Positions 52,973 through 61,032 are shown, counted from the first letter of the stretch. The stretch: DNA of 64,000 bases from Kineococcus sp. NBC_00420 (GCF_036021035.1 NZ_CP107930.1:5294006-5358005); one strand, 5' to 3'. Translations and numbers: made by a program. Notes: a model not told the origin generated them from the sequence alone.

Positions 52973-53070
52973 CTTCCCCGAGCGGCTCAGGGCTGTTGCT
53001 CACCGTGGAGCGCACGGTCTTGGCGTACGGTCTGCAGTCTGACTAGTGAGCGCGACGTCGCCGACCGCGC

Positions 53071-53090
53071 GCATCGTGGGATGACCGGAT
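53071..53090 (+). repeat. Dispersed GGGATGACC motif, copy B
   Basis: GCATCGTGGGATGACCG (53071-53087) matches copy C (GTATCGTGGGATGACCG) at 16 of 17 positions. It lies between two single minus-strand genes. Confidence 0.55.
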
Positions 53091-53131
53091 GGGCCTCAGC
53101 AGGTTCGCGTCGGTGGGCTCGTGTCCGGTCA

Positions 53132-53653
53132 TCACTGAGCGAGGTCGCAGGTGAGCTCGCGGAAGGGGCGGTCACCGGGTCCGGTGAAGTCTTGGACGGG
53201 GATGAAGCCGGCCTTGCGGCACAGGACGAGGGAGCGGTCGTTGAAGGTGGCGACGGCGGTGCGCAGCTGGTGGGGGTGGAAGAGTTCCCGGGCCAGGACG
53301 GCGACCTGCTCGAAGAGTCCCGACGCTAGGCCTCGGCTGGTGAGGTCGGGGTGGACGCCGAGGCCGACGTCGAGGACTCCGGCTTGGGGTTGTTGTCCGT
53401 GGACGCGGGCTTCGGGGCCGAAGACGCAGAAGGCGATGACCGTGCCGTCGTCATTGGTGGCGGGGTAGTAGCCGCTGCCGTCGGGGTCGCGGTGGGTGAA
53501 GAGGTTGGTGTTGGTGGGGTCGACGTTGTAGAGGTCGAAGGGCGGAGGGTAGGCCCAGGCGGCAACGGTGCGGGCCTCGTCGTGGGTGAAAGAGCGTCTC
53601 AGTAGGGTCGGCACCTGCTGCACGGTAGCCAGATGGCTCCGCAACAATCGCAC
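53132..53653 (-). CDS. GNAT-family N-acetyltransferase
   Basis: The 173-residue protein is a GNAT acetyltransferase: a substrate-binding N-terminal part with AWAYPPPFDLYN, then VLDVGLGVHPDLTSRGLASGLFE (strand four and the acetyl-CoA pyrophosphate loop, here with TSRGLASG), and LRTAVATFNDRSLVLCRKAGF near the end. The acceptor is unknown. The start may lie later than 53653, as the first 15 residues are not conserved-looking. It sits alone between motif copies B and C. Confidence 0.8.
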   Translation of the reverse strand: MRLLRSHLATVQQVPTLLRRSFTHDEARTVAAWAYPPPFDLYNVDPTNTNLFTHRDPDGSGYYPATNDDGTVIAFCVFGPEARVHGQQPQAGVLDVGLGVHPDLTSRGLASGLFEQVAVLARELFHPHQLRTAVATFNDRSLVLCRKAGFIPVQDFTGPGDRPFRELTCDLAQ

Positions 53654-53689
53654 GACTTATGCGCCATGGTCGCGGCATCTCCAGCACCG

Positions 53690-53719
53690 GGATCACCCGT
53701 ATCGTGGGATGACCGTGAC
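53690..53719 (+). repeat. Dispersed GGGATGACC motif, copy C (hairpin)
   Basis: GGATCACCC (53690-53698) and GGGATGACC (53706-53714) can pair as an eight-bp stem with one extra A on each side and a seven-base loop. The same offset-bulge stem is possible in copy E at 62327-62358. Confidence 0.6.
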
Positions 53720-54230
53720 GTCGCCTGGATGGCCTAGTGGGTATCTCAGCCGGCATCTTCGGCGTTGCGAGGTATGGCAGGGTCGGATCGTGGGCGCACC
53801 TGTGACAGTTCTCGGGAAGGATCTCGTCGTCGAGAAGGCCTGGTCCCGTCGTCCTCGCGTCATGCACAACGGTCAGGAGCTGCCGCGCGATCGTTGGGGA
53901 GCTCCCGTCCTGGTGGATGAGGAGGGCCGTAGTCATCAGGTGCAGGCCGGTTTCAGTTGGCGTCAGCTCAGTCCCACGGTGGAGCTGGATGGGCGCACCG
54001 TTTTGGCCTCCGCCCCGCTGCCGATACCGGTGCGGGTGGTGTTGCTGGCCTTCGTGGTCGTCGGTTTCTTCGGGGGCGCGATCGGGGTGGTGCTGAGCAT
54101 GAGTGCGGCACTGGTCAGTGCCGCCCTGTTGCGCCGGCCTGGTAGGAACGCTGGTCACGTGATCGGTGCCGTCGTGGTGCCGCTGGCGGCGGTCGTCGTC
54201 TTCCTGCTCGTCGCGGTGTGGTTGTCGTAG
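53709..54230 (+). CDS. Small membrane protein of unknown function
   Basis: The product of up to 173 residues has a polar N-terminal half followed by two strong membrane helices (IPVRVVLLAFVVVGFFGGAI; VIGAVVVPLAAVVVFLLVAV). No family is recognised. The start is uncertain: ATG 53709 lies within motif copy C, and GTG 53790 is an alternative at the start of the better-conserved-looking sequence (VGAPVTVLGKDLVVEKAW). Similar proteins with a C-terminal helix pair occur in Streptomyces. Confidence 0.5.
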   Translation: MTVTSPGWPSGYLSRHLRRCEVWQGRIVGAPVTVLGKDLVVEKAWSRRPRVMHNGQELPRDRWGAPVLVDEEGRSHQVQAGFSWRQLSPTVELDGRTVLASAPLPIPVRVVLLAFVVVGFFGGAIGVVLSMSAALVSAALLRRPGRNAGHVIGAVVVPLAAVVVFLLVAVWLS

Positions 54231-54431
54231 GGCGAGGATTGGGTTGCCCCTACTTCAGTTGAGCCTCGTCGGTCGGTTTGACCGCGTGACGTAGCTGCCA
54301 CCCATCAGTGCAGCAGACCCCAGACCGATCGTATGCGAGGTCGCCACCCGTCGGCTTCGGTCGACGGGTCGAACCGCTGCCTGAAGGCTGGTGTGAGTGG
54401 TGCGTCGTAGGCTCCGCGGTGTGATCCGACG

Positions 54432-54674
54432 ATGAGCAAGCTCGACGCCCAGCGGGCGATGCGCGAAGCCAACTACGCCCGCAACAGCGGCCCCCGCGCA
54501 GCAGCCAACGGGAAACCGGTAGTGGCTCCGGCTGCTCGTACGGCACAGCCGGCTGGCGCCGCGGCAGCCGCTCTGGGGGCACCCACGGATGGGCGGTGCG
54601 GGCACAAGTCCATGAATGGCCGGGCATGTTCCCGTGAGGCGGCGCACCCCGAGAAGAACCACCGCTACAGCTGA
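54432..54674 (+). CDS. Small Cys/His-containing protein
   Basis: The 80-residue frame starts at ATG 54432. Its N-terminus is basic and helical (KLDAQRAMREANYARNSG), then an alanine-rich linker leads to a compact tail CGHKSMNGRACSREAAHPEK, which looks like a small metal-binding unit. I do not recognise the family. The patterned C-terminus argues for a real gene. The 200 bases upstream and 160 bases downstream show nothing else. Confidence 0.5.
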   Translation: MSKLDAQRAMREANYARNSGPRAAANGKPVVAPAARTAQPAGAAAAALGAPTDGRCGHKSMNGRACSREAAHPEKNHRYS

Positions 54675-54835
54675 CGGCGACCCGTGGATCGATGGATCCA
54701 GAGCGCGGCCCGGTTCCCGGACAGCTTGATCATGACCCACTTCTCCGGACGTGCGCCGGCCTCTTCTGCCCGTCCTGCGACTGTTGCGGCGGGCCTGGAG
54801 GACTCACGTCTGCTTGGCCTGCTGGCTGCGCGATA

Positions 54836-56074
54836 TCAGTGCTCGAGGAGTTGGGCGTTGCGTGCCTCGATGGCTTCGGCGGTCGTGGGGAAGATCATGG
54901 GCAAGCCGAACGTCTCCGTCTCGGTCTGGATCCGCTCCGCGACGGGACGGAAGCTGCGTTCGTACTCCACGAAAGCGCGCTCGATGTCGCCGCCGGTGGT
55001 CACGAAGGCGTCGTAGAGGGCCGTGGCGCCGAGGATCGCGACCGAACCGCCCATGCCGGCGGCCGGTGAGGGGCAGTACGCGGCGTCCCCGACGAGCACC
55101 ACCCGACCCGATGACCACCGCGGCAGGTGGATCTGGCTCAGCTTGTCGAAGTAGAAGTTGTCGGCGCTCAGGGCGGCGTCGACGACGTCGGTGAACGGCT
55201 CACCGGCACCGGCGAACTCCTCGCGGATGATCTGCTTCTGCTCCTCGAGGTCGTGGTAGTCGTAGCCGATCTCCTGCTCGGCGTGGAACACGAGGACGAC
55301 GTCGGTGCTGTCCTGGTAGGAGTTCAGCAGCAGCGTCCGGCCGGGGGTGTTCTGGATTCGTGAGGTCCAGGACGGGATGAACGCGCCGTCCACGACGGTG
55401 ACGGAGGTGTAGTGGTGCAGGAAGTGGCTGTAGTCGCTCTCCGGGCCGAAGTGAAGGCGGCGCACGGCGGAATGGTTGCCGTCGCATCCCAGCACCATCG
55501 CGAAGTCGCGGGCGGCAGCGTCGCGGAAGGTCGCGCGGATGCCTTCGGGGACGTCGGTGAGGGAGGTGATGGAGTCGTCGAAGATCACCTCGGCGGTGTC
55601 TCCGAGCGCAGCGAACAGGATGGCGAGGAGGTCGTCGCGGTGGATCTCGACGTCGTCGCGGCGGTGGATCTCGTACTCGTCGATGACGATGTTGGTGTTG
55701 GTGTCTTCGGAGGTCTCCGGTTCCATCCGCGCGATGGTGGCGCCGTCGATCTCGGCGAACTCGGTGGTGCGTGGCGGGAGTGCTTTGGCCTGCACCGCTG
55801 CGAGGATGCCCAGGCGTTCGGCGATGGCCATGGTGTCGTTGCGCAGGTCGACGGGGGTCCCGCCCTTCCTCAGTCCTGTGGCGCGTTCGACGATGGTGAC
55901 GTCGTAGCCTAGGCGCTGCATCCAGATCGCCGTGCTCAGGCCCGCGAAGCTCGCCCCTGAGATCAGGACCCGCTGCCTCTGCTCCGCCTGCTCTCCGTGT
56001 TCCGCCGGCTCCTCTGGCTGTGCCTGCTCCTCTTGCTGTGCCTGTTCCGCCTGCTGCGTTGTGACCGTCGCCAT
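54836..56074 (-). CDS. FAD-dependent monooxygenase (PHBH/TetX-like)
   Basis: The 412-residue group A flavoprotein monooxygenase has the dinucleotide-binding loop VLISGASFAGLSTAIWMQRLG, the FAD/NAD motif VLGCDGNHSAVRR and the ribityl motif GRVVLVGDAAYCPSPAAGMGG. Such enzymes hydroxylate phenols, antibiotics and other aromatics. An unusual Glu/Gln-rich stretch of about 25 residues (TTQQAEQAQQEEQAQPEE and on) precedes the Rossmann fold. The ATG at 56074 has a GAGAGGG site. A divergent TetR gene and a palindrome lie upstream, so it is probably TetR-controlled. Confidence 0.88.
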   Translation of the reverse strand: MATVTTQQAEQAQQEEQAQPEEPAEHGEQAEQRQRVLISGASFAGLSTAIWMQRLGYDVTIVERATGLRKGGTPVDLRNDTMAIAERLGILAAVQAKALPPRTTEFAEIDGATIARMEPETSEDTNTNIVIDEYEIHRRDDVEIHRDDLLAILFAALGDTAEVIFDDSITSLTDVPEGIRATFRDAAARDFAMVLGCDGNHSAVRRLHFGPESDYSHFLHHYTSVTVVDGAFIPSWTSRIQNTPGRTLLLNSYQDSTDVVLVFHAEQEIGYDYHDLEEQKQIIREEFAGAGEPFTDVVDAALSADNFYFDKLSQIHLPRWSSGRVVLVGDAAYCPSPAAGMGGSVAILGATALYDAFVTTGGDIERAFVEYERSFRPVAERIQTETETFGLPMIFPTTAEAIEARNAQLLEH

Positions 56075-56101
56075 GACGTGTCCCTCTCGTCGGCCGTGCC
56101 C

Positions 56102-56143
56102 GTTAGAGTCAAAAGTGCAGTGACTCCATGCTTTGACGCTAAC
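56102..56143. promoter_or_regulatory. Palindromic operator between the monooxygenase and tetR genes
   Basis: GTTAGAGTCAAAAG (56102-56115) and GCTTTGACGCTAAC (56130-56143) are inverted copies matching at 12 of 14 positions. The pair sits in the 103-base divergent gap, a suitable TetR-family binding site. Confidence 0.55.
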
Positions 56144-56177
56144 ACGAAGTTGGTGTGACCCCAAGCTTTCTGCGAGC

Positions 56178-56837
56178 ATGGCGGCTGTGACCGAGTTGAT
56201 GGGCCGCCGAGAGCGCAAGAAGCGGGAGACGCGCAACCGCCTGGCTGACGTCGCAGCCCGGTTGTTCGCCGAACGCGGCTACGACGCCGTGTCCGTGTCC
56301 GACGTGGCGAGCGCGGCGGGGGTGGCGGATCAGACCGTCTACAACTACTTCCCCACCAAGCCCGACCTCGTCTTCGACCTCGCCGAGGAGATGCTGGAGC
56401 GTTCTCGTCGTTGTGTGGCCGAGCGGGAGGTGGCCTTGACTCCGGCGGAGGCTCTGCGCGCTTCGGTGCACGAGGACATCGACCAGTTCGTGCGGGCGGA
56501 TCCTGCTCTCGCCCGGGGTGAGTACCTCGCCCTGTCGGTGGCGAATGAGGATGTGCGCCGCTACGCGATGCGGTTTCGCCACGACCAGGCTGAGGCGATC
56601 GCGGGAGCCATCGCTGAGACCGATCCGGAGCTGAACGCTCTCGTCGCCCGTGCCCACGCCGGCGTCCTCGTCACCGTGATCCAGGCCGTCACTGAGCGGA
56701 TCGGTGCGGCGATCTTGTCGGGGGCTGATCTGGGGTCGATCGCTGGGGAGTTGCACGCTGATGCCGATGTCGCGCTGACCGATGCCGCGGAGAACTTCCG
56801 CGCGTCGAAGGCGAGGGTCACCGCGGACGGTTCATAG
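56178..56837 (+). CDS. TetR-family transcriptional regulator
   Basis: The 219-residue repressor has the TetR helix-turn-helix at about residues 13-60 (RNRLADVAARLFAERGYDAVSVSDVASAAGVADQTVYNYFPTK region, here given in part) and a helical ligand-binding domain. The ATG at 56178 is favoured because the earlier in-frame start at 56133 lies inside the palindrome. It is divergent from the FAD monooxygenase gene, the classic layout for local repression relieved by the enzyme's substrate. The ligand is unknown. Confidence 0.87.
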   Translation: MAAVTELMGRRERKKRETRNRLADVAARLFAERGYDAVSVSDVASAAGVADQTVYNYFPTKPDLVFDLAEEMLERSRRCVAEREVALTPAEALRASVHEDIDQFVRADPALARGEYLALSVANEDVRRYAMRFRHDQAEAIAGAIAETDPELNALVARAHAGVLVTVIQAVTERIGAAILSGADLGSIAGELHADADVALTDAAENFRASKARVTADGS

Positions 56838-56981
56838 CCAGTCGTCTCTCAGGGTTGCATCAGACCCCCCGCTTGGAGCGCACCGACGTCTCAGGTCGAA
56901 GAAGGACTGCAGGGCCAGACCCAGGATGGGTGGTGTCCGTCGGTGGCCCGTCGCGGGGCGCCAAGGTGGATGCCTACTCGG

Positions 56982-57389
56982 TCAGGGGTTCAAAGTAGAT
57001 CTCGCGTCAGGGGCCGCAGGATCAGGCTGGTTGTCACGAAGCAATCGTGCGAGAGCAGCCGGGACCAAGGCTCGGCGCACCATTCGTCCGCGCTCGTTCA
57101 ACAGCGCCAAGGGGCAGTTCACCCCGACACGCCAGAGTTCAGTCGCAGCCCAACGGGGCAGGGGTTCGGATGGGCTCAGGCTGCTCAGCTGCTGCTGGCG
57201 AACGGACGAGAGATGGGTCCACCACTGGGCGACCGCCTCGTCTTCACCGGTCGCCGACTCTGGTGACGTTCCGGGACGGGCTGTCAGCTCGGCTGTGACA
57301 GCGCGCGTTGCGACGGCCTCAGGCTGACGGGTAGTCAGAAGTGTCGAGGAGTCCACTGAAGCCGCGACGGGCGAGGGGGGCGGCGTCAT
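56982..57389 (-). CDS. Hypothetical protein, weak support
   Basis: A minus-strand frame ends with EAVAQWWTHLSSVRQQQLSS followed by a helical stretch to RALVPAALARLLRDNQ, which looks like folded protein rather than random sequence. The N-terminal part is low complexity. Starts are possible at ATG 57389 (135 residues) or ATG 57566 (194 residues); the longer form would overlap the DUF2306-like gene on the other strand. No family is recognised. Otherwise 56838-57474 holds nothing that I can support. Confidence 0.35.
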   Translation of the reverse strand: MTPPPSPVAASVDSSTLLTTRQPEAVATRAVTAELTARPGTSPESATGEDEAVAQWWTHLSSVRQQQLSSLSPSEPLPRWAATELWRVGVNCPLALLNERGRMVRRALVPAALARLLRDNQPDPAAPDARSTLNP

Positions 57390-57474
57390 GTGGGCACTGT
57401 CTCGTGGATGGTGAGCGCCCGCTTCTTGTCCTTGGTCCCACAACTGGGGCTCGCCTCCTGATCTGCTCGGTGGG

Positions 57475-58065
57475 GTGGCCGCGTTCGTCATGTCGTTGTT
57501 CAGCTCGATTGGGCTGCTGGGCTTCTTCGGCTTCGGATCCCTGGCCATCTTGTGGGTGCTCGTCACCGTGACCGGTTACCGCGCCATCTGCCGCTGTGAC
57601 GTCGCCGGTCATCAGGCGTGGATGATGCGTGGCTTCGCCCTGACCTGTGTGGCCCTGACCTGTGTGGCCCTGACCTGTGTGGCCCTGATCTGTGTGGCCC
57701 TGATCTGTGTGGCCCTGATCTGTGTGGCCCTGATCTGTGTGGCCCTGATCTGTGTGGCCCTGATCTGTGTGGCCCTGATCTGTGTGGCCCTGACCTGTGT
57801 GGCCCTGACCTGTGTGGCCCTGACCTTGTGGTTGTCAGCACCGCCGATCCCGCAGGTCCTGGCAGGGGTGGCCTTCGAAGAGGTTCGCGTCGCTGCCTAC
57901 GCACCGCTGCCGTTCCTGGCGTGTCTGCCCAACCTCGTGGTGTGCGAGTTCACGATCGAACGCCGCGGTCTACCCGCGTTGCGTCTCAGCCCCTCACCCA
58001 CAGCCTTGGATTCGCGGCGCCCAGTGTGGCTTGAGCCTTCCCGCAGGGACCGCCTCGCTTCGTAG
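57475..58065 (+). CDS. DUF2306-like membrane protein with an expanded helix
   Basis: Both flanks of a repeat tract match DUF2306: FGFGSLAILWVLVTVTGYRA, then DVAGHQAWMMRGFALT before it, and LPFLACLPNLVVCEFTIERRG after it. The tract encodes 12 copies of a five-residue unit (CVALT or CVALI), lengthening one hydrophobic segment to about 70 residues. The N-terminal membrane helices usual in the family are missing, so the gene may be truncated at the 5' end. The GTG start at 57475 is a guess. The function of the family is unknown. Confidence 0.6.
   Translation: MAAFVMSLFSSIGLLGFFGFGSLAILWVLVTVTGYRAICRCDVAGHQAWMMRGFALTCVALTCVALTCVALICVALICVALICVALICVALICVALICVALICVALTCVALTCVALTLWLSAPPIPQVLAGVAFEEVRVAAYAPLPFLACLPNLVVCEFTIERRGLPALRLSPSPTALDSRRPVWLEPSRRDRLAS
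57640..57819 (+). repeat. 15-bp tandem repeat, 12 copies
   Basis: The unit is CTGAYCTGTGTGGCC. Copies 1-3 and 11-12 have C at the variable position (Thr codon) and copies 4-10 have T (Ile codon). A partial copy follows from 57820. The unit length is a multiple of three and contains no stop in any frame, so copy-number change would preserve the frame. Confidence 0.95.
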
Positions 58066-58080
58066 TGCGCCCGCGCCCAC

Positions 58081-58095
58081 CGCGGGATGACCCTG
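58081..58095 (+). repeat. Dispersed GGGATGACC motif, copy D (weaker)
   Basis: CGCGGGATGACCCTG shares the core but little of the flanks of copies B, C and E. It lies between the DUF2306-like gene and the SDR gene. Confidence 0.35.
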
Positions 58096-58192
58096 CGGTG
58101 CTCGTGGTGCCGCACCGGGGCGGTGCTGCGACAGCGGTCCTGACGCCATGGGCATCGAGACCGCCGTCCAACAACTCCGCGCCGAGTGGTGA

Positions 58193-58978
58193 TCAGACGG
58201 CGGTGCGGCCACCGTCGACGGGCAGGATCGCGCCGTGCACGAAGGCAGCGGCGTCGCTGGCGAGGAAGACGATCGCCTCGGCCATCTCCTCCGGGCGCCC
58301 CGGACGCCCGGCCGGACCCGCGGCGGCGAGCTGGTCGAGGGCCTCGCCCATGGCCGCGGTCCCCTCGGTGCGGGTCGGGCCGGGGCTGACGGCGTTGACG
58401 CGCACGCCGGCCGGTCCGAACTCCGCCGCCCACGACTTGGTCAACAGCACCAGCGCCGCCTTGCTCGCGCCGTACAGGCCCATCCCGGCCGCGCCGAACT
58501 CGGCGACCATCGTGGTCACGTTGACGATGGCGCCGTGTCCGCGCTCGGCCATGGCCGGGGCGAGGGCGGCCACGAGGAAGTAGGGCGCGGTGACGTTGAC
58601 CGCGAGGACGCCCTCAACCTCTTCCGGGGTCGTGGCCGCGGTCGGGCCGAAGGGGAAGATGCCGGCGCTGTTGACCAGGACGTCGACGTGACCGCCGCCC
58701 AGCTCCCTCGCGCGTTCGGCCAGGGCGCGTGCGCTCGCCGCGTCGGTGAGGTCGGCGGCGGCGAAGTCGCCTCGGCCACCGGCGTCTCGGATCGCGGCGA
58801 CCGTGGCGTTCCCGCGGGTGGTGTCGCGGCCGGAGACGATGACGTGTGCGCCGCGTGCGGCCAGGGCCAGGGCGGTGGCGCGCCCGATGCCGCTGGTGGC
58901 GCCGGTGACGAGTGCGGTGCGACCGATGAGGGACGTGCGGGCGGCGGGGGAGGTGTGGTCGCTGGGGGAGGTGGTCAT
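58193..58978 (-). CDS. Short-chain dehydrogenase/reductase
   Basis: The 261-residue classical SDR has the cofactor loop TALVTGATSGIGRATALALA, DLTDAASA (adenine-binding aspartate), LVNSAGIFPFG, a catalytic YGASK (Tyr and Lys) and SPGPTRTEG. The arginine in SGRDTTRGN suggests NADPH preference. The substrate is unknown. The ATG at 58978 faces a divergent TetR gene across an 86-base gap packed with repeated TCTGGAG half-sites, so it is probably under that regulator. Confidence 0.92.
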   Translation of the reverse strand: MTTSPSDHTSPAARTSLIGRTALVTGATSGIGRATALALAARGAHVIVSGRDTTRGNATVAAIRDAGGRGDFAAADLTDAASARALAERARELGGGHVDVLVNSAGIFPFGPTAATTPEEVEGVLAVNVTAPYFLVAALAPAMAERGHGAIVNVTTMVAEFGAAGMGLYGASKAALVLLTKSWAAEFGPAGVRVNAVSPGPTRTEGTAAMGEALDQLAAAGPAGRPGRPEEMAEAIVFLASDAAAFVHGAILPVDGGRTAV

Positions 58979-59006
58979 GGGTGGTCCTTCCAGAGTGGAG
59001 TGGTTG

Positions 59007-59047
59007 CTCCAGAGTGCCGATCTGTTTCTGGAGAGACAACTCCAGAA
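59007..59047. promoter_or_regulatory. TetR-type operator cluster (CTCCAGA/TCTGGAG half-sites)
   Basis: Half-sites CTCCAGA at 59007-59013 and 59040-59046 and TCTGGAG at 59027-59033 fill the SDR/tetR gap. TTCTGGAG (59026-59033) and CTCCAGAA (59040-59047) form a perfect eight-base inverted pair with a six-base spacer. A related TTCCAGA lies at 58988-58994. Confidence 0.6.
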
Positions 59048-59064
59048 CAGGTACGCTCCACACC

Positions 59065-59736
59065 GTGCCCACAACCCCGTCCTCGTCTCGGACCCCGTCC
59101 TCGTCTCGGACCCCGTCCTCGTCTCGGACCGCACCGCAGCGCCGCCTCACCGCCAAGGGTGAGGCCACCCGCGCGCGCATCGTCGAAGCTGCCTCCGACC
59201 TGGTCTTCGCCCACGGCGTCACCCGCACCGGGACCGAGGACGTCCAGCGGGAGGCGGGCGTCAGCGCCTCGCAGCTCTACCACTACTTCGCCGACAAGCA
59301 CGCCCTCATGCGCGCGGTCATCGCCCACCAGACCGCTCAGGTCCTCGCCGCCCAGCAGCCGGAGCTGGATGCCCTGGACAGCTTCGAGGCTCTGGGGCGG
59401 TGGCGGGATCGCCTGGTGACCCTGCAGCGTGCGCGCCACTGCGTCGGTGGGTGCCCGATCGGCTCGATCGCGGCTGAGGTCGCCGACCACGACCCCGATG
59501 CCCGGGCCGATCTGGTGGAGGGTTTCGAGCAGTGGGAGGCGCCGCTGCGTGACGGTCTCGGGCGGATGCGCGCGGGCGGTCTGTTGCGTGAGGACGCGGA
59601 CCCCGACCGCCTGGCCTTGGCCCTGCTCGCCGCGCTGCAGGGGGGGCTGGTGTTGACGCAGACCCGCCGCACCACTATTCCGCTGGAGACTGCCCTGGAC
59701 GCCACCATCGAGTTGATCCGCAGCTACGCGGTCTGA
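59065..59736 (+). CDS. TetR-family transcriptional regulator
   Basis: The 223-residue regulator has a TetR N-terminal helix-turn-helix (TRARIVEAASDLVFAHGVTR at the start, then VSASQLYHYFADKHAL) and a C-terminal domain with a CVGGCPIGSIAAEV segment typical of the YxaF/LmrA-like branch. The start at GTG 59065 includes three copies of TPSSSR encoded by an 18-bp tandem repeat, an unusual disordered N-terminus. It is divergent from the SDR gene and close to matching half-sites, so it probably represses that gene and itself. Confidence 0.87.
   Translation: MPTTPSSSRTPSSSRTPSSSRTAPQRRLTAKGEATRARIVEAASDLVFAHGVTRTGTEDVQREAGVSASQLYHYFADKHALMRAVIAHQTAQVLAAQQPELDALDSFEALGRWRDRLVTLQRARHCVGGCPIGSIAAEVADHDPDARADLVEGFEQWEAPLRDGLGRMRAGGLLREDADPDRLALALLAALQGGLVLTQTRRTTIPLETALDATIELIRSYAV
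59074..59127 (+). repeat. 18-bp tandem repeat, three copies, in tetR
   Basis: ACCCCGTCCTCGTCTCGG occurs three times without change, encoding TPSSSR each time. A fourth unit starts but diverges. Perfect identity suggests recent expansion. Confidence 0.9.
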
Positions 59737-59788
59737 AGAAACTGTTCCAGCGTGTGCCATCGTCCGTGCCGGGTGGGGATGAGCAGGC

Positions 59789-59822
59789 GTCACGCGCACC
59801 GCGATGATATGTGGGTGATCGG
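59789..59822 (+). repeat. Left inverted repeat of the recombinase module
   Basis: This sequence, in inverted orientation, resembles 62327-62358. The inner 15 bases (TATGTGGGTGATCGG, 59808-59822) match at 13 of 15 positions and both outer parts begin GTCACG. It stands 58 bases before the first recombinase gene. Confidence 0.5.
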
Positions 59823-59880
59823 GGGCTAACCTCCGGTCTGAGCCTCACCGGCTCGACGTCCTCAGCGTGGAGGCACCCTC

Positions 59881-61032
59881 ATGACCGTTCTGGATCTTCG
59901 ACTCACCCAAGGTTCAACGCCCTCTGGACTGCCCGCCGTGCGCCTGGGTGAGCCCTGGCTGGACGCCTACCTCGACTTCCTCACCGCCCGCTGTCGACCC
60001 AACAGCGTCCTGGCCGCCGGCTACGACCTGAAGGTCTTCTTCACCCTCATCGCCAAGACCCCGGCGGAGGTGACCGCCGCCGACGTGCTGGGTTTCATCA
60101 CCGCCCAGCGAACAGGATCAGCGGAAGTGCTCGGCCCGGTGATCGCCGTCGTCGCCGACGCCGACGCTGCTGGAGGGGTCAGTGCCCGCACCGTTCGACG
60201 CCGGTTGTCCAGCATCAACGGTTTCTACACCTTCCTCCTCGCCCGCGGCGACATCACCGCCAACCCCGTCCCCCTCGGCCTGCCGACACGGCGCGAACAC
60301 GACGAGCCCCACGACCGGCCTGGCGGCAGTCGCGGATCGAGAACCCCACTGGTCCGCTCCCCGCGGACCCTGCCGGTCATCCTCAACCCCGACGAAGCCG
60401 ACGCCCTCACCACAGCACTCCGCACCCACCGCGACCGCGCCATGGTCGCCGCGATGCTGCTCGGGGGTTTGCGTCGCTGCGAGGTCCTGCGCCTGCGCCT
60501 GGAGGACCTGAACGTCGGGGCACGGCGGGTGTTCATCGCCGAAGGCAAAGGCGGACACCAACGCCAGATCCCGATCTCCAGGCGGTTCTTCACCCATCTC
60601 GGCGACTACCTCAGCCTCGAACGCCCAGCCGAAGCCGACCAGTTGGGGCACGGACACGTCTTCTGCGTTCTCAAGGGTCCCCGCCGCGGGCACCCACTGT
60701 CGGCCTCGGGACTCGACGAGGTCCTCGACGGAGCACGGCGCCGCGCCGGCCTGGCGCACGTCACCTGCCATCAGTTGCGTCACACCTGCCTGACCCGGCT
60801 GCGCGAAGCGGGCATGGCCCTGGAAGCGATCCAGGCCCAGGCCGGTCACGCGTCCATCGAATCCACCCGCATCTACCTCCACCTCGGCGATGACTGGCTG
60901 GCGGGGCAGTATCGCCGCGCCGCCGAAGCCATCGATGCTCAAGCGTTCGCTGGCCACCGCACTGCTCCACCCACTCCCGAGGTCATCTCACCGATCACGT
61001 CAACGGTCATGGGACTGCGAGGTCGGCGATGA
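59881..61032 (+). CDS. Tyrosine recombinase, first of a pair
   Basis: The 383-residue integrase has an N-terminal SAM-like DNA-binding domain (about 20-135) and a catalytic domain with all core residues: arginine in LLGGLRRCEVLRL (near 198), HQLRH (near 298), GHAS and tyrosine in STRIYLHL (near 331). It is therefore probably active. The stop overlaps the next recombinase start by four bases. Overlapping recombinase genes recall Tn554-type and RIT elements, although RIT elements have three. A pair of imperfect inverted repeats brackets the two genes. Confidence 0.9.
   Translation: MTVLDLRLTQGSTPSGLPAVRLGEPWLDAYLDFLTARCRPNSVLAAGYDLKVFFTLIAKTPAEVTAADVLGFITAQRTGSAEVLGPVIAVVADADAAGGVSARTVRRRLSSINGFYTFLLARGDITANPVPLGLPTRREHDEPHDRPGGSRGSRTPLVRSPRTLPVILNPDEADALTTALRTHRDRAMVAAMLLGGLRRCEVLRLRLEDLNVGARRVFIAEGKGGHQRQIPISRRFFTHLGDYLSLERPAEADQLGHGHVFCVLKGPRRGHPLSASGLDEVLDGARRRAGLAHVTCHQLRHTCLTRLREAGMALEAIQAQAGHASIESTRIYLHLGDDWLAGQYRRAAEAIDAQAFAGHRTAPPTPEVISPITSTVMGLRGRR

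Noticed and set aside
57640..57819. CRISPR array
   Set aside because: Units are directly adjacent with no spacers and encode part of a protein; no cas genes are near.
57618..58034. Pentapeptide-repeat protein (DLCGP units) in the alternative plus frame
   Set aside because: The repeat is open in all frames because the unit is 15 bases without stops. Only the frame from 57475 has family-like sequence on both sides of the tract.
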